From Candidatus Bilophila faecipullorum (GTDB lineage: Bacteria; Desulfobacterota; Desulfovibrionia; Desulfovibrionales; Desulfovibrionaceae), in contig CALVEZ010000014.1 in the NCBI GenBank assembly GCA_944326695.1, positions 1-64,000 on the forward strand: a stretch of DNA of 64,000 nt, read 5' to 3'. The notes under the pieces are model-generated. The model worked only from the letters and a program-made list of their open reading frames with translations, made no database searches and was not told the origin of the DNA. This document shows, in pieces, positions 28,457 through 39,314 of this stretch. A program made the translations under genes and the position numbers. Numbering within the stretch: the first letter of the stretch is position 1; the number at the start of each line of letters is the position of its first letter.

Positions 28457-30469
28457 ATGACGCAAGCTGTGCGCAACATCGGCGTGATCGCCCATATCGA
28501 CGCGGGCAAGACCACGCTTTCGGAACGGATGCTGTTTTATACCCGCAAAATCCATCGTATGGGCGAAGTCCACGACGGCACGGCCACCATGGATTACCTG
28601 CCGGAGGAGCAGGAACGCGGCATCACCATCACTTCCGCCTGCACGACCTGCGAATGGAACGGCACGGCCATCAACATTATTGATACGCCCGGCCATGTGG
28701 ACTTCACCATTGAAGTGGAACGCTCCCTGCGCGTGCTCGACGGCGCAGTGGGCGTCTTCTGCGCCGTGGGCGGGGTGGAGCCGCAATCGGAAACGGTCTG
28801 GAGACAATCGGAACACTTCGGCGTGCCCAAGCTGGCCTTCGTGAACAAAATGGACCGGGTGGGCGCTGATTTCGAGGCCGTCCTGCGGTCCATGCAGGAG
28901 CGCCTTGGGGCGAATCCCCTGCCGCTGATCATCCCGGTGGGCGCGGCGGAAAGTTTTAGCGGCGTCATTGATCTCATCAGCATGGACCGCCTGCGCTTCG
29001 ACGAAGCGGATCAGGGCCGCACATGGACGCGTGCGCCGCTTGAAGGCGCGGAGCTGGAAGACGCCGCGCCGTGGCGCGAACGCCTGCTGGAACGCCTTGC
29101 GGAAAACGACGATCTCTTTTTCGAGCAATATCTGGGCGGCGGCTATACCGAGGACGACATCCGCGCCGCGGTCCGCCGGGCCACGCTGGCCCGTCGCGTT
29201 ACGCCCGTACTGAGCGGTTCCGCCCTCAAAAACACCGGGGTACAGCCGCTTCTTGACGCCGTGACCGCCTATCTGCCCTCCCCCGAGGATCGGCCTCCGG
29301 CCACGGCCCATAATCCCGAGGACAGCACGGACGCCGCCGTCCCCTGCGATCCCGCCCTGCCCTTTATGGGGCTGGTCTTCAAAGTCATGCTGGACGGAGG
29401 TCGCAAACTCGCCCTCGTGCGCCTCTACGCCGGAACCCTCCGGGAAGGCGATCTCTGCCGTAACGTCACCCGCCACGTCGACGAGCGCGTATCGCGCCTC
29501 TACCGCCTGCACGCCGACCGGCGCGAACAGGTGGACCTTGCCTCCGCCGGGGACATCGTGGCCGTCATCGGCCTGCGCTCGGCGCGCACGGGCGACACGG
29601 TGGGCGCGCCCGGCGTCAAAAGCCTGCTGGAATCCATCGAAGCCTATCAGCCCGTCATCTCGCTGGCTATCGAGCCGCGTAACGCCGACGAAAGCAAGAC
29701 CCTCGACGAGGCGCTCGACCGCTTTGCCCTCGAAGACCCTACCCTGACCGTGTCCGTGGACGAAGGCTCGGGGCACCGCATCGTCTCGGGGATGGGAGAA
29801 CTGCATCTGGACGTGGTACTTGAGCGCATCAAACGCGAGTACAAGATCAGCCCACGCGTGGGCCAGCCGCAGGTCATCCGCCGCGAAACGCCCAAACGCT
29901 CGGCATCCGCCACAGGCGTCTTCGATCGCGAACTGGGGAAGGAAACCCATGTGGGTGAAATTTCCCTGACCATTTCCCCACGCGGACGCGGCGAAGGCAA
30001 CCGCATCGACTTTACCGTGGACATCTCGGCCCTTCCGGGGGCTTTCGTCGAGGCGGCCCGACAGGGCGTCGAAAATGCCCTGCAATCCGATCCCCTCACC
30101 GGCTACCCCCTCCAAGATGCCGACGTAGCCATAACCGCCATGCCCCGCCGTGACGGAGCGACCGCCGCAGGCTACCACATGGCCGCGGGCATTGCCCTGC
30201 GCTCGGCTCTCGAAGAGGCGGGCGTCACCACGCTGGAACCGCTCATGTTCGTGGAAATCTCCTCTCCCGAAGCCAATCTCGGACCGGCCATCAGTCTCTT
30301 CGGCACCCGAGGCGGAAAGGTGGAGAATATCCTCGATCACGCAGGGCTCAAACTCGTGCAGGGTCTTGCACCGCTCAGCAAACTCTTCGGTTTCTCTACG
30401 GACCTGCGCTCAGCGACTCAAGGCCGGGCCGGGCTTATGATGAAATTCGAGCGGTTCGACGTGATTTAA
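28457..30469 (+). CDS. fusA: Elongation factor G
   Basis: 670 residues. A translation GTPase that drives ribosomal translocation or, in some paralogues, ribosome recycling. All G motifs are canonical: AHIDAGKTT (residues 11-19), [13 protein letters not shown] with the catalytic His, and NKMD. The later domains are complete, with [10 protein letters not shown] and the C-terminal [11 protein letters not shown]. It is a little shorter than EF-G from str operons (about 690 residues), and no ribosomal protein gene is adjacent, so it may be a second EF-G copy of the spdEFG type. AAGGAG precedes the ATG. Confidence 0.88.
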   Translation: MTQAVRNIGVIAHIDAGKTTLSERMLFYTRKIHRMGEVHDGTATMDYLPEEQERGITITSACTTCEWNGTAINIIDTPGHVDFTIEVERSLRVLDGAVGVFCAVGGVEPQSETVWRQSEHFGVPKLAFVNKMDRVGADFEAVLRSMQERLGANPLPLIIPVGAAESFSGVIDLISMDRLRFDEADQGRTWTRAPLEGAELEDAAPWRERLLERLAENDDLFFEQYLGGGYTEDDIRAAVRRATLARRVTPVLSGSALKNTGVQPLLDAVTAYLPSPEDRPPATAHNPEDSTDAAVPCDPALPFMGLVFKVMLDGGRKLALVRLYAGTLREGDLCRNVTRHVDERVSRLYRLHADRREQVDLASAGDIVAVIGLRSARTGDTVGAPGVKSLLESIEAYQPVISLAIEPRNADESKTLDEALDRFALEDPTLTVSVDEGSGHRIVSGMGELHLDVVLERIKREYKISPRVGQPQVIRRETPKRSASATGVFDRELGKETHVGEISLTISPRGRGEGNRIDFTVDISALPGAFVEAARQGVENALQSDPLTGYPLQDADVAITAMPRRDGATAAGYHMAAGIALRSALEEAGVTTLEPLMFVEISSPEANLGPAISLFGTRGGKVENILDHAGLKLVQGLAPLSKLFGFSTDLRSATQGRAGLMMKFERFDVI

Positions 30470-30525
30470 GCAGGCGGAGGGATGAACTACTGTAAAATCA
30501 TAGGAAAAAAAGCAAGGAAGTATAC

Positions 30526-31647
30526 ATGTTGGGCGATATTGTCATCATAAACAATCGCCACATGGGTGATGTGCTCATGGCGTCTGCGGCGGTGAGACTG
30601 TTGCGCTCCTGTTGCCCCCATGCACGCATGACCCTGATGGTACCGCCCGCCACCATTCCCTTGGTGAACGATCCCGCACTTGTCGACGAGGTCGTCGCCG
30701 TCCCTTCCTACAGCTCCTTCCGCAGTTTTCATAAGACGTTGGATGCCCTGCGCCTTCGCTTCAGGCATTACGACGCCTGTTTTTATTTCGGGGAATCCGC
30801 CACCAATGCCAAACGTTTTCAATGGCTTTCCGGCATTCCTGTCCGCGTGTGCGCTTCTTTGGACCTTAACGGCTCGCTTAACAAAGCAGCCCCCTTCTGT
30901 ACGGATGTCGTGCCCACGGGCTCCGTATGGACGGGCCATGTGGTGGACTGGTTCCAAGACATTGTCCGGGGTTACTTTCATAGCTCAGGGAAAGAGCAAC
31001 CCTCCATTGCGCCTCTCCCCGATGCCCTGCCTCCTGCCGTTGAAAACTTTTTTCAGCGCCCCGGACCTCATGTGGGCGTATGCTTTCACGGCTCGTCTAC
31101 CGGGCTTTCTTCATGGCCCGAATCCACGGCCGCAGCTCTCGTCAAACGCCTTTCTTCAGCAGGGTGCCAGCTTTTTATGGCTTATCCGCCTTATGATATG
31201 GAAAAAGCCCTCCGTATCCGCGAAGCCTCTGGCGTGCCAATCTTTATCCACGGCACGAGTATGGCGGAATGCGTCTCCATGCTCCGCAAGGCGGATTTGC
31301 TCGTTTCCGTCGATACGGGACAAGTCCACATCGCCGCCGCCTTGGGTACTCCGGTCCTTTCCCTTGCAGGGAGCACCCTTACAGGCACCTATCCCTATAG
31401 CAATAAAGGGCTGGCCATCGGCTGCGCCCGCAACTGCTATGACTGCGCCTTCATCAGCCGCTGCTCCAGCAACAGGAAGCACGGGAAACGCCATGCGGCA
31501 GGTTATGTCCCGCCGTGCATGGCCGCCATCGACGCTGAAACCGTGTACCGATACGCCTTGAGGCAACTCGAAACTCCCTACTCCAATACGCGGTATCAAT
31601 TGCTGGAAACGAGCGGCCCCCGTATGGAAGAAGACGGGCATCCTTAG
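30526..31647 (+). CDS. Glycosyltransferase family 9 protein
   Basis: 373 residues. It has the GT9 N-terminal pattern IVIINNRHMGDVLMASAAVRLL and the C-terminal donor site LLVSVDTGQVHIAAALGTPVLSLAG. It should act in lipopolysaccharide core synthesis, but the CARNCYDCAFISRCS segment and overall divergence from the copy at 4288 suggest a different acceptor. Codon use is visibly less GC-biased than in its neighbours, for example many TTT and CTT codons, which may indicate acquisition from elsewhere. AAGGAAG precedes the ATG. Confidence 0.82.
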   Translation: MLGDIVIINNRHMGDVLMASAAVRLLRSCCPHARMTLMVPPATIPLVNDPALVDEVVAVPSYSSFRSFHKTLDALRLRFRHYDACFYFGESATNAKRFQWLSGIPVRVCASLDLNGSLNKAAPFCTDVVPTGSVWTGHVVDWFQDIVRGYFHSSGKEQPSIAPLPDALPPAVENFFQRPGPHVGVCFHGSSTGLSSWPESTAAALVKRLSSAGCQLFMAYPPYDMEKALRIREASGVPIFIHGTSMAECVSMLRKADLLVSVDTGQVHIAAALGTPVLSLAGSTLTGTYPYSNKGLAIGCARNCYDCAFISRCSSNRKHGKRHAAGYVPPCMAAIDAETVYRYALRQLETPYSNTRYQLLETSGPRMEEDGHP

Positions 31648-31744
31648 CCTTTGCGGGAAACCTCGATGCAAAGGTGGGAGACTCGCCCCCGAGATACGGC
31701 TCATTCATAAAGACCGATCTTGAGAACGCGGCGCCCGGTAGAGG

Positions 31745-31780
31745 GCTTTGCCGAGGGCGGAAAAGGCGCTCGGCAAAAGC
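31745..31780. repeat. Inverted repeat after the glycosyltransferase gene
   Basis: GCTTTGCCGAG and CTCGGCAAAAGC pair over 11 bp with one bulge and a 13-nt loop. No T-run on either strand, so its role as a terminator is doubtful. Confidence 0.4.
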
Positions 31781-31871
31781 TCGCACGCCCAGACGCCCTC
31801 TTTCGCCAAAAAGAAAGGGCAAACGCAGTGTGACGATAAAGAAACAATTTGTGACTATTTGGAATCAAAGA

Positions 31872-32123
31872 TCACTTTTCACCGTACACCTTGTACAGCT
31901 CTTCCGGCAAGGCTTCAAGCATCTCGCTTACCCGGATATCCAAGGCATGGGCCAGCGCGTACAGCGTGGACAAAGTGGGCTCCTGTTTTCCCGCTTCCAA
32001 GTACTGAATGCACCGAAGGGAACGGCGGGAGCGAGCGGCGATTCCCGACTGGGAAAGCCCCCGCATCCTGCGTTTTTCTTTCAGCATGTCCCCAAATGGT
32101 TTCGCGAAGGTAGTCTTGTCCAT
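31872..32123 (-). CDS. Small XRE-family DNA-binding protein
   Basis: 83 residues, essentially one helix-turn-helix: GDMLKEKRRMRGLSQSGIAARS, then LEAGKQEPTLSTLYALAHAL. It lacks a sensor domain. No toxin-like partner is adjacent and the targets are unknown. It faces the glycosyltransferase gene tail to tail. The ribosome site is poor. The local DNA is more AT-rich than most of the window. Confidence 0.75.
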   Translation of the reverse strand: MDKTTFAKPFGDMLKEKRRMRGLSQSGIAARSRRSLRCIQYLEAGKQEPTLSTLYALAHALDIRVSEMLEALPEELYKVYGEK

Positions 32124-32377
32124 AGAACGGAAACATACCTGTGAAAACGGCCCTTGTGTTACGCACTATAATGCGGTTTGTCTTTTTGCAGCCGAAGGGA
32201 CGCCCACTGGGTTGAAGTTGAGGAGCGACAAAAAGAAAGGAGTTCCATTCCGATAGAATCACCTTTTGCCTCTCTCCGTCTGTACTCACACTATGCCATC
32301 AGACTTCCTAACATGCAGTTAGTATCTGACTTTAGAGTCACAAGGAAGCAACCTCACTAAGGGAAGAAGCAATCTAT

Positions 32378-32406
32378 AAAAAAAGCCTTTCCAGACGAAA
32401 GGCTTT
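32378..32406 (-). terminator. Second rpoD terminator
   Basis: Stem AAAGCCTTTC/GAAAGGCTTT with a 5-nt loop, followed on the minus strand by seven T. Confidence 0.8.
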
Positions 32407-32436
32407 AGAGGCTTCAGGAAAAGAAAAGCAGCAATG

Positions 32437-32472
32437 AAAAAGGCGGGGAAATTCCGAAAAACTTCCCCGCCT
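32437..32472 (-). terminator. First rpoD terminator
   Basis: Stem AGGCGGGGAA/TTCCCCGCCT with a 12-nt loop, followed on the minus strand by TTTTTCATT. It starts 20 nt after the rpoD stop. Confidence 0.85.
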
Positions 32473-32491
32473 CTCATCAGGCTCGCATACA

Positions 32492-34264
32492 TCAGCTATC
32501 GTAGAATGACCGCAGCACCTGACTCCGTACCGGGTGGCGGAGTTTGCGCAGGGCCTTGGCCTCAATCTGGCGGATGCGTTCGCGCGTAACGTTAAAGAGC
32601 TTGCCCACTTCCTCAAGGGTGTGGTCGGATTTTTCACCGATGCCGAAGCGCTTGCGGAGCACCTGCTCCTCACGCGGGGTCAGATCGGCCAGCACCGACG
32701 CAATCTGCTCGGAGAGCTTGGTGTTGACCACCTCTTCGGCGGGCGCGACGGCCTTCTTGTCCTCGATGAAATCCCCGAGGCTCGAATCTTCCTCGTCACC
32801 AATAGGGGTTTCGAGGGAAATGGGTTCCTTGGCGATTTTGAGCACCTTCTTGACCTTGTCGACCGGGTATTCCATGCGGTCAGCGATTTCCTCGGGGGTC
32901 GGATCGCGCCCGAGCTCCTGCACAAGGTAACGGGAGGTGCGGATAAGCTTGTTGATCGTCTCGATCATGTGCACGGGAATACGGATGGTGCGGGCCTGAT
33001 CCGCGATGGCGCGGGTGATGGCCTGCCGAATCCACCATGTAGCGTAGGTCGAGAACTTGTAGCCGCGCTGGTATTCGAACTTGTCCACGGCCTTCATGAG
33101 GCCGATATTGCCTTCCTGAATCAAATCGAGGAATTGCAGGCCACGGTTCGTATACTTCTTGGCGATACTGACCACAAGGCGGAGGTTGGAACGGATAAGT
33201 TCCTGCTTGGCGCGCATGGCGGCGGTATTGCCCCGCTTGATGCGCCAGAGGACCTCCTCAAGATCGGTGACGTTGTGGCAGCACTTTTCCTGCAAGCGCT
33301 GAAGGATTTCGATTTTGCCGAGGATCATTTCCTTGTAGGAAAAGAGCTCGTCGACGCTCATGTTCAGCTCTTTGGCCGCGGCCATGGGGCTGATTTCACG
33401 GCTGTCAAGCTTGTCGAAGAGTTCCTTGATCTCCTCCTGATTCTTGCCGGTGGACAGCAGATAGGCGGAGAGATCGCGCTGGCAGTTGCGCATCTGGCGG
33501 ACATAGTCCTCTACCGTCTCGATAATGCGGTCGATGAGCGTCTTCTCAAGCTTGATGTCGCGCAGCCGGGTGACGATCTCTTCCTTGAAGGCCATGATTT
33601 CCTTCTGAATGGCGGTCACGCGGCGCTCAAGCGTACAGCACTCATCGAGCTTGGCGTATATTTTGCGTTTTTTCTTGAATGTCTGGCGGATTTCCTCCAG
33701 CAGCAGGATCACGCGGGTGCGCTGGTTCATCTCGTCTTCGGTGGGATCGTCCTCCTCAATGGTCTTGACCACATCCTTCAGTTTGATGCGGTTGAGCTTG
33801 AGGTCCTCGCCCACGTTGATGAGCTCTTCCACGGCCACGGGCACCTCGACGAGCGCATAGAGCACATCCTGCTCACCCTGCTCAATCTTCTTGGCGATGG
33901 TTACTTCACCGTCACGATCAAGCAGAGGCACAGCGCCCATTTCGCGCAGGTACATGCGGACCGGGTCCGTACTGCGGGAGGAAAAGTCGGCGGCATCTTC
34001 GCTGTCCACCAGTTCGAGGCGCTCCTCGGGCTGATCGCCGTCGGTTTCCGCCGAGGTGACAGGAATTTTCTTGCCGTCCTTTTCCAGATCGACAATAGCG
34101 ATTTCGAGCTGATCGAAGATTCCGATGATCTCCTCAAACTGCTCGGGCGTATTCATTTCCAGCGGAACGGCCTTGTTCACTTCCTCGAAAGTGAGGAAGC
34201 CCATCTCCTTCCCTTTGGCGATGAGGCTCTTGATCTGCTGGATATCTTTAATGTTGTTCCCCAT
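32492..34264 (-). CDS. rpoD: RNA polymerase primary sigma factor
   Basis: 590 residues. The housekeeping sigma factor. Region 1.2 shows [11 protein letters not shown], region 2 [22 protein letters not shown], region 3 [14 protein letters not shown], and region 4 [26 protein letters not shown] long non-conserved insert between 1.2 and 2 is present, as in proteobacterial RpoD. The ATG at 34264 follows GAGAGG and overlaps the last 17 nt of dnaG, so the two are translated from one message, the classic macromolecular-synthesis operon order without rpsU. Confidence 0.97.
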   Translation of the reverse strand: MGNNIKDIQQIKSLIAKGKEMGFLTFEEVNKAVPLEMNTPEQFEEIIGIFDQLEIAIVDLEKDGKKIPVTSAETDGDQPEERLELVDSEDAADFSSRSTDPVRMYLREMGAVPLLDRDGEVTIAKKIEQGEQDVLYALVEVPVAVEELINVGEDLKLNRIKLKDVVKTIEEDDPTEDEMNQRTRVILLLEEIRQTFKKKRKIYAKLDECCTLERRVTAIQKEIMAFKEEIVTRLRDIKLEKTLIDRIIETVEDYVRQMRNCQRDLSAYLLSTGKNQEEIKELFDKLDSREISPMAAAKELNMSVDELFSYKEMILGKIEILQRLQEKCCHNVTDLEEVLWRIKRGNTAAMRAKQELIRSNLRLVVSIAKKYTNRGLQFLDLIQEGNIGLMKAVDKFEYQRGYKFSTYATWWIRQAITRAIADQARTIRIPVHMIETINKLIRTSRYLVQELGRDPTPEEIADRMEYPVDKVKKVLKIAKEPISLETPIGDEEDSSLGDFIEDKKAVAPAEEVVNTKLSEQIASVLADLTPREEQVLRKRFGIGEKSDHTLEEVGKLFNVTRERIRQIEAKALRKLRHPVRSQVLRSFYDS

Positions 34265-35990
34265 GAGTCCTCTCCAACGTTTCCTGAAGGGCGCGCAAAT
34301 ATTCCAAATCGGCCTCAAAATTGCCTGCCCCGGCCCCCTGCCGCAATGCGGCCGAAACCGAGGCCGATTGCGCAGTCAAATGCAACGTGTCAAGCATGGT
34401 GCGGATGGCGCCGAATTCGCCCTCTTCATTGTCCAGAGGGGGCACGTCCCCGGTGCGACACCGTATCCAGAAACGCTTTTCCCTGGGGTCAAGATGCTGC
34501 ACCACTTCATCCACAGGGTTCTCTTCAAGTTTTTGCCACAAGTCCCGCGCCCACGGCGCGCTCAGGATCAACTGGGCCCCGAGATCGCGCAGACGGGGCA
34601 GAGAGGAGGGATAGCGGACCGCGAAGGTCATGATCTCCCTGTCTCTGGGATTCGTCCGCACGGGCGGCGCGGATTCCGGCGCGCCCGCAGTGCGCGGAAG
34701 GTTGCGCGCGTTGCGGCTCTCCGCGAGGCGCTCGCGCAATTCGCCTTCCGAAAGCCCCAGACCGGTGCTCAGCGCGGACGCGAAACGGCTGACGAGCTCG
34801 GGCATTTCCACCTGCCGCAAAAACTCGCGTGCCCAGTCCACGGCTTCCCGGGGGGCCATATCGCGCAGGGCCTGCACGCAGAAGGCCATCCCTTCCGGCG
34901 CGTCTCTGCGCAGATTTTCAAAAATCTCCGTCCCCTGCGTCCGCAGGAGGCTGTCGATGTCCTCGCCTTCGGGAAAAAGGATCACCTTGCAGGACAGCCC
35001 TCGCGTCAAAAGCATTTCACAGGCCCGCAGAGCCGCCTTGCGCCCGGGCCCGTCGCCGTCGAACAGCAGTTCCACATGCGAGGTAAAGCCCGAAATCCGT
35101 TTCACCTGCTCGGGCGTGAAGGCCGTGCCGAGCACGCCCACGGCGCTCGTATACCCGAACTGATGCAGCGTCACCACGTCCATGTAGCCTTCGGTAAGCA
35201 TGGCGGGCTTTCCCGTGGCGATGGCGCGCCGGGCTTGCTGGAGGCCGTAGAGGTGCTCCCCCTTTTTATAGAGGATGGAATCGCTGCTGTTGATATACTT
35301 GGCTTCGTCCTCGTCCCCGATAATGCGCCCCCCGAAGGCGATGACATTCCCCGTCAGGCTGCGGATGGGAAACATCAGGCGGCCCCGGAAGCGGTCGTAG
35401 GCCCTGCCGCGCTCGCTTTTGCCGAGCAGGGCCGCCTCCACACCCGCCGCTTCGCTGAACCCGGCCCGGCGCAAAACCTCCGTCAGCGCCTGCCAGTCCC
35501 GACGGCTCCAGCCCAGCCCGAAGGCGCGGGCCACCTCGTCCGAAAGGCCGCGCCGGGCCATGTAGTCCCGGCATTCCCGGCCCGCTTCCCCGCTCAGGTT
35601 GTCCACGAAATGCGCCGCCGCAAGCTCGTGGATTTTCAAAAGCTGCCGCCGCTTGGACATCGTCTGGCCGGCGGGCCGCCCATCCTGCCGTTGCGGGCCG
35701 CGATCCAGCGTGACCCCGGCCTCCTCAGCAAGCTGCTCCAGCGTTTCCCGGAAATCCAGCCCGTTGATCTGTCCATAAAAATCAAACAGATCGCCGGACG
35801 CCTGACAGCCGAAACAGTAGAAAAAACCTTCTTCCTCGTTGATGGAAAACGAGGGCTTTGTTTCTTGGTGAAAAGGACAGGGAGCGACCCAGCGCGGCCC
35901 GTTGCGCTTGAGGTCCACGTAGCGCCGGGCGATGTCGACGAGATTCAGGCGCGCCTTGATTTCCTGAATGGCACTTGCGTTCCTTCCCAT
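34248..35990 (-). CDS. dnaG: DNA primase
   Basis: 580 residues. It makes RNA primers for DNA replication. The N-terminal zinc finger is [12 protein letters not shown]...FYCFGC (Cys-x2-His, Cys-x2-Cys). The TOPRIM catalytic core shows [17 protein letters not shown] and [15 protein letters not shown]. The C-terminal helicase-binding region is present but poorly conserved, as usual. GGAGG lies 7 nt before the chosen ATG; a longer frame upstream lacks homology. Promoter at 36139-36166. Confidence 0.97.
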   Translation of the reverse strand: MGRNASAIQEIKARLNLVDIARRYVDLKRNGPRWVAPCPFHQETKPSFSINEEEGFFYCFGCQASGDLFDFYGQINGLDFRETLEQLAEEAGVTLDRGPQRQDGRPAGQTMSKRRQLLKIHELAAAHFVDNLSGEAGRECRDYMARRGLSDEVARAFGLGWSRRDWQALTEVLRRAGFSEAAGVEAALLGKSERGRAYDRFRGRLMFPIRSLTGNVIAFGGRIIGDEDEAKYINSSDSILYKKGEHLYGLQQARRAIATGKPAMLTEGYMDVVTLHQFGYTSAVGVLGTAFTPEQVKRISGFTSHVELLFDGDGPGRKAALRACEMLLTRGLSCKVILFPEGEDIDSLLRTQGTEIFENLRRDAPEGMAFCVQALRDMAPREAVDWAREFLRQVEMPELVSRFASALSTGLGLSEGELRERLAESRNARNLPRTAGAPESAPPVRTNPRDREIMTFAVRYPSSLPRLRDLGAQLILSAPWARDLWQKLEENPVDEVVQHLDPREKRFWIRCRTGDVPPLDNEEGEFGAIRTMLDTLHLTAQSASVSAALRQGAGAGNFEADLEYLRALQETLERTHGEQH

Positions 35991-36138
35991 ACGCTCCCCT
36001 CCGGCGGCCAAGGCTGCCGCCTCGGGCTCTGTCCGGGGGACCGCTGTGGCGGGAAGATTCCCCCGGCCCCTCATCCTGCGGCAGGGCCGCGGCCTCGGGG
36101 ACTCTGCAAACTCTCATGGGCGCGTCCGCGGCCCTTCA

Positions 36139-36166
36139 CATATAAGACCGGAACAGCCGCCGTCAA
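36139..36166 (-). promoter_or_regulatory. Promoter of dnaG-rpoD
   Basis: Minus strand TTGACG and TATATG with a 16-nt spacer, about 150 nt before the dnaG start. Confidence 0.65.
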
Positions 36167-36259
36167 ACCCCTTTCCCTCTTTTACAATTTCAAGAGCGGA
36201 AAGAGGGCGGCAAAAAGGATGGCCGCACCTTTGCGCGCCCCCTTTCCTCCGCCGCCAGA

Positions 36260-38599
36260 TTACTTAAACGTAACAATCGTCACGCCGTCGCCGCCCTGAT
36301 CTTCGGGAGCGAGCGCAAACGAGGCGATGCCGGGGAAGGTGCGCAAAAAAGCGTGCACTTCCTTGCGCAGGGCCCCGGTGCCCCGGCCATGCACGATCTC
36401 GACGCCCTCCCGCCCAGACAGGAGAGCCCGATCCAGATACTGCGACAATTCCGCAATGGCCTGATCCGCGCGTTTGCCGCGCAGGTCCAGACGCAGAAGG
36501 GACATCCCTTCCCCCCCCGCCGTGGTCCGCACCAGCACGCCGCCCTTGGGCGCGGCCTGCTGCGGCGCTTCGGCAGGGCCGAGAAGCCCGGCGTCAGCCC
36601 AGAGGGTCACACCGTTCATATCCAGCTTGACCCGGCTCTGACGGACGTCCACTTCCCGCACCACGGCTTTCTTGTTCCAAGGCCGGTGCAGAACCGTCTG
36701 GCCGGGCTTGAGGTCGGCAATGTCGAAAACCGGGGCGGCGTTTTCCTCCTGCCCGGGCTGGACATTCAAATCCGCCCGCACCTTGGCAAGCTGCTTGAGC
36801 GCCTGCTTGTGCCCGGCGCGGCCTTCCTGCCAGTCCTTCATGATCGTGGCCGAAACCTCGCGCACTTCGGCAATCAGCCGCTCACGCTCACGCTCGAAAC
36901 GCTCCTGCACGGCCTTGCGCTTTTCACGGGTGCGCTGCTGCTCCGCCTTGAGCGCGTCCACTTCCTTTTCCCGCTGCGCGGCCAGTTCGTTGAGGCGATC
37001 CATGACCGCCGTCATATCCTGACCATCCAGTAACAAGTACTGCTCCGCCCGGCGCAGGACCGATTCAGGCAGGCCATGCTCGCGGGCCACGTCCAGCGCC
37101 CGGCTCGCCCCCACCTGATCGTAGGCCAGCCGGAACAGCGGCTTTTTCGTAGACGGGTCAAAGAGCACCGACGCGGCGCGCACTCCCTCGCGGGTCAGCG
37201 CGTAGGTCTTCAGGGCGGGGAAATGGGTCGCCGCAACCACATGCGCCCCGCGCTCAAGCAGGCCGTCGAGTACGGCCTGCGCCAGCGCCGCGCCTTGGGC
37301 GGGATCGGTGCCCGCGCCGAATTCGTCGAGCAGGATGAGCGTATGTCCGTCCGTGGCCTCCCACGCCGCGCCCAGATGCCGAATCTGCGCCGTGAACGTG
37401 GACAGGTGATCGTCAAGGCTCTGCTCGTCACCGATGAAGGCGTGGATGGAGGTCCACCACGGGATGACCGAACCGCGCGCCGCCGGGACGGGGAGCCCTG
37501 CCAGCGTCATGACCGCCAGCAGGCCGAGCGTCTTGAGGCAGACGGTTTTGCCGCCCGCGTTGCCGCCGCTGATGACCAGCGCCCGGTCCGCGGGCCGGAA
37601 AAGCAGGTCCACGGGATGCGGGCCGCCCTGCCTGCGCACCTGCGGGTCAAGCGCCAGCAGAGGATGACGCGCGCCGCGCAGGGAGAGGGGCGCGTTTTCC
37701 CCTTCCGGGCTGACCGTGGCGCAGACGCCGTCAAAGGCCGCCGCGAGCCCGCACTTGGCCAGCTCCACGTCCAGCCGGACCAGCAGGTCCCATGCGGAAC
37801 GCACGAACGGCAATTCATTGCGGATGATGCCGGTCAGATAGCCGAGCACCTTGCGCTCTTCCTCGCGCTCCTCGCGCTTGAGCTCCTGCAGGCGGTTGTT
37901 CTGCTCCACAAGGAAGAGCGGCTCGAAATAGCAGGTCTCGCCCGTATTGGAATAGTCGTGGATGATGCCCTGAATGCGGCCCTTGAAATTGGATTTGAGG
38001 GGCAGGACGTAGCGGTCGGAGGCCAGCGTCATGTAATCGTCCTGCAAATACTGGGCGATGTTGTACTGGACCGCGAAATCCTTGACCTTGCGCAGGCACA
38101 TGAGATGCAGACGGCGCAGCTCGCCGCGCACGAGCATGAGCTCGGGGGAGCTTTCGTCCTTGATGAGGCCGTCGTCTCCGATGCAGCGGCCAAGGGCGGA
38201 GAGGGTCATCTCCGGCAGGGGCATGGAGGCGACCAGATCGCGCAGGGCAGGCCACAGGGCAGCGTTTTCATTGACGGACTGCACGGCCCGCCGCGCCTGC
38301 GCCAGCGTTTCGCGCAAGGCCCACAGCGCGTCGGCGTCAAGCGGCGCGTCCGCCGGAAGCGCGCGCTCAAGATGCGGGAAAAGCCCCTCCAGATCGGGGA
38401 AATCGGAAAGCCGGAATCCGCTCTGGCCCGACCACGTACGCACCTCGTCGAAGAGCGTGTGGGCGGCGTTGACGGCGTCGATGTCGCACAGGGGAAGAAG
38501 GCCGAAAGTGACCCTCCGGCCCGCTTCGGACACGCACAAGGCGGCGAGATGTTCGAGCACCTTGCCGAATTCCAGAGCCTTTAAGGTACGGCTGTCCAT
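36260..38599 (-). CDS. mutS2: Endonuclease MutS2
   Basis: 779 residues. A MutS-type ATPase with a C-terminal Smr nuclease domain; it acts on recombination intermediates or collided ribosomes in other bacteria. Walker A is SGGNAGGKTVCLKT near residue 341, Walker B LILLDEFGAGTDP, and a coiled coil rich in Glu and Arg follows (residues ~515-595). The Smr domain at the end has LDLRGKRADQA and the HGRGTGALR motif. The N-terminal mismatch-recognition domain of MutS is absent, as expected. It is the gene before dnaG but separated by 269 nt and a promoter. Confidence 0.95.
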   Translation of the reverse strand: MDSRTLKALEFGKVLEHLAALCVSEAGRRVTFGLLPLCDIDAVNAAHTLFDEVRTWSGQSGFRLSDFPDLEGLFPHLERALPADAPLDADALWALRETLAQARRAVQSVNENAALWPALRDLVASMPLPEMTLSALGRCIGDDGLIKDESSPELMLVRGELRRLHLMCLRKVKDFAVQYNIAQYLQDDYMTLASDRYVLPLKSNFKGRIQGIIHDYSNTGETCYFEPLFLVEQNNRLQELKREEREEERKVLGYLTGIIRNELPFVRSAWDLLVRLDVELAKCGLAAAFDGVCATVSPEGENAPLSLRGARHPLLALDPQVRRQGGPHPVDLLFRPADRALVISGGNAGGKTVCLKTLGLLAVMTLAGLPVPAARGSVIPWWTSIHAFIGDEQSLDDHLSTFTAQIRHLGAAWEATDGHTLILLDEFGAGTDPAQGAALAQAVLDGLLERGAHVVAATHFPALKTYALTREGVRAASVLFDPSTKKPLFRLAYDQVGASRALDVAREHGLPESVLRRAEQYLLLDGQDMTAVMDRLNELAAQREKEVDALKAEQQRTREKRKAVQERFERERERLIAEVREVSATIMKDWQEGRAGHKQALKQLAKVRADLNVQPGQEENAAPVFDIADLKPGQTVLHRPWNKKAVVREVDVRQSRVKLDMNGVTLWADAGLLGPAEAPQQAAPKGGVLVRTTAGGEGMSLLRLDLRGKRADQAIAELSQYLDRALLSGREGVEIVHGRGTGALRKEVHAFLRTFPGIASFALAPEDQGGDGVTIVTFK

Positions 38600-38625
38600 G
38601 TATGCTCACTTGCTCCCGCAGGGCG

Positions 38626-39069
38626 CTAGCTGAGGCGGGCCTTGACCGCCGCGCTCACGGCCTTGCCATCCACGCGGCCCTTGTAGTCGCCCATCACGGA
38701 CTGGATGACCTTGCCCATGCCGGACATGTTGGTCACGCCGAGCCGGGCGACGGCCTCTTCGACGGCGGTCTTAAGCTCTTCTTCGGAAAGCGGTTCGGGA
38801 AGATAGTCCTTCAGAATGGCGAGTTCGGCGGCTTCCTTGCCCGCGAGGTCAAGGCGGTTGGCGGCCGTGAACTGCTCGATAGAGTCCTGACGCTGTTTGG
38901 CCTGCTTCTGGATGACCCCGGCCAGTTCGTCGTCGGTGACGGGCCGCATAAGCTCCACCTGAAGATTCTTGGCCGCAGTCTTCAAAAGGCGCAGCACGCC
39001 GAGGCGCAGGGCATCCTTGGCTTTGTAGGCGGCGATGTAGTCCTGCTCAATACGCGTTGTCAGAGACAT
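38626..39069 (-). CDS. GatB/YqeY domain protein
   Basis: 147 residues, the standard length of YqeY proteins, which resemble the tRNA-binding tail of the GatB amidotransferase subunit. Typical sequences are LRLLKTAAKN, YLPEPLSEEEL and GKVIQSVMGDYKGRVDGK. Function is not firmly established. It lies between rpsU and mutS2, a neighbourhood seen in many bacteria. A longer frame to 39177 includes the rpsU terminator and is not real. Confidence 0.9.
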   Translation of the reverse strand: MSLTTRIEQDYIAAYKAKDALRLGVLRLLKTAAKNLQVELMRPVTDDELAGVIQKQAKQRQDSIEQFTAANRLDLAGKEAAELAILKDYLPEPLSEEELKTAVEEAVARLGVTNMSGMGKVIQSVMGDYKGRVDGKAVSAAVKARLS

Positions 39070-39093
39070 GGCGATTCCCGGGGATGATGATTG

Positions 39094-39124
39094 AAAAAAA
39101 CACGGAAAGCCGAGCTTCCCGTGT
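39094..39124 (-). terminator. Terminator of rpsU
   Basis: An 11-bp stem on the minus strand (ACACGGGAAGC/GCTTTCCGTGT, one wobble) with a 3-nt loop, followed by TTTTTTT. It lies between rpsU and yqeY. Confidence 0.85.
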
Positions 39125-39314
39125 GGCCCCTCTCCCGGCGTCCCCTCGCGGAGACGTCGAAAAAGGAGGAGGGACAAACGCGGAAACGCTCCGCTCGTCC
39201 GCGAGAGGAAACCCGCCAGAAACCCGGACGGGATTCACTCCCGTCGAACGATGGAGCGTTCCAAACCCCTTGCCTCGCCGTTTCCGCATCCGCGAGGACG
39301 GGAAACGGAAAGGA

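Larger units (their letters stand above)
32124..32491. other. Intergenic region between the XRE gene and rpoD
   Basis: AT-richer than average. It holds the two rpoD terminators (32378-32406 and 32437-32472) and the unmapped promoter of the XRE gene. No supported gene. Confidence 0.5.

Noticed and set aside
31872-32123. Antitoxin of a toxin-antitoxin pair
   Set aside because: No small toxin gene lies on either side within a few hundred bases.
32534-34633. 699-codon plus-strand frame opposite rpoD
   Set aside because: A codon-bias shadow of rpoD and dnaG without ribosome site or homology.
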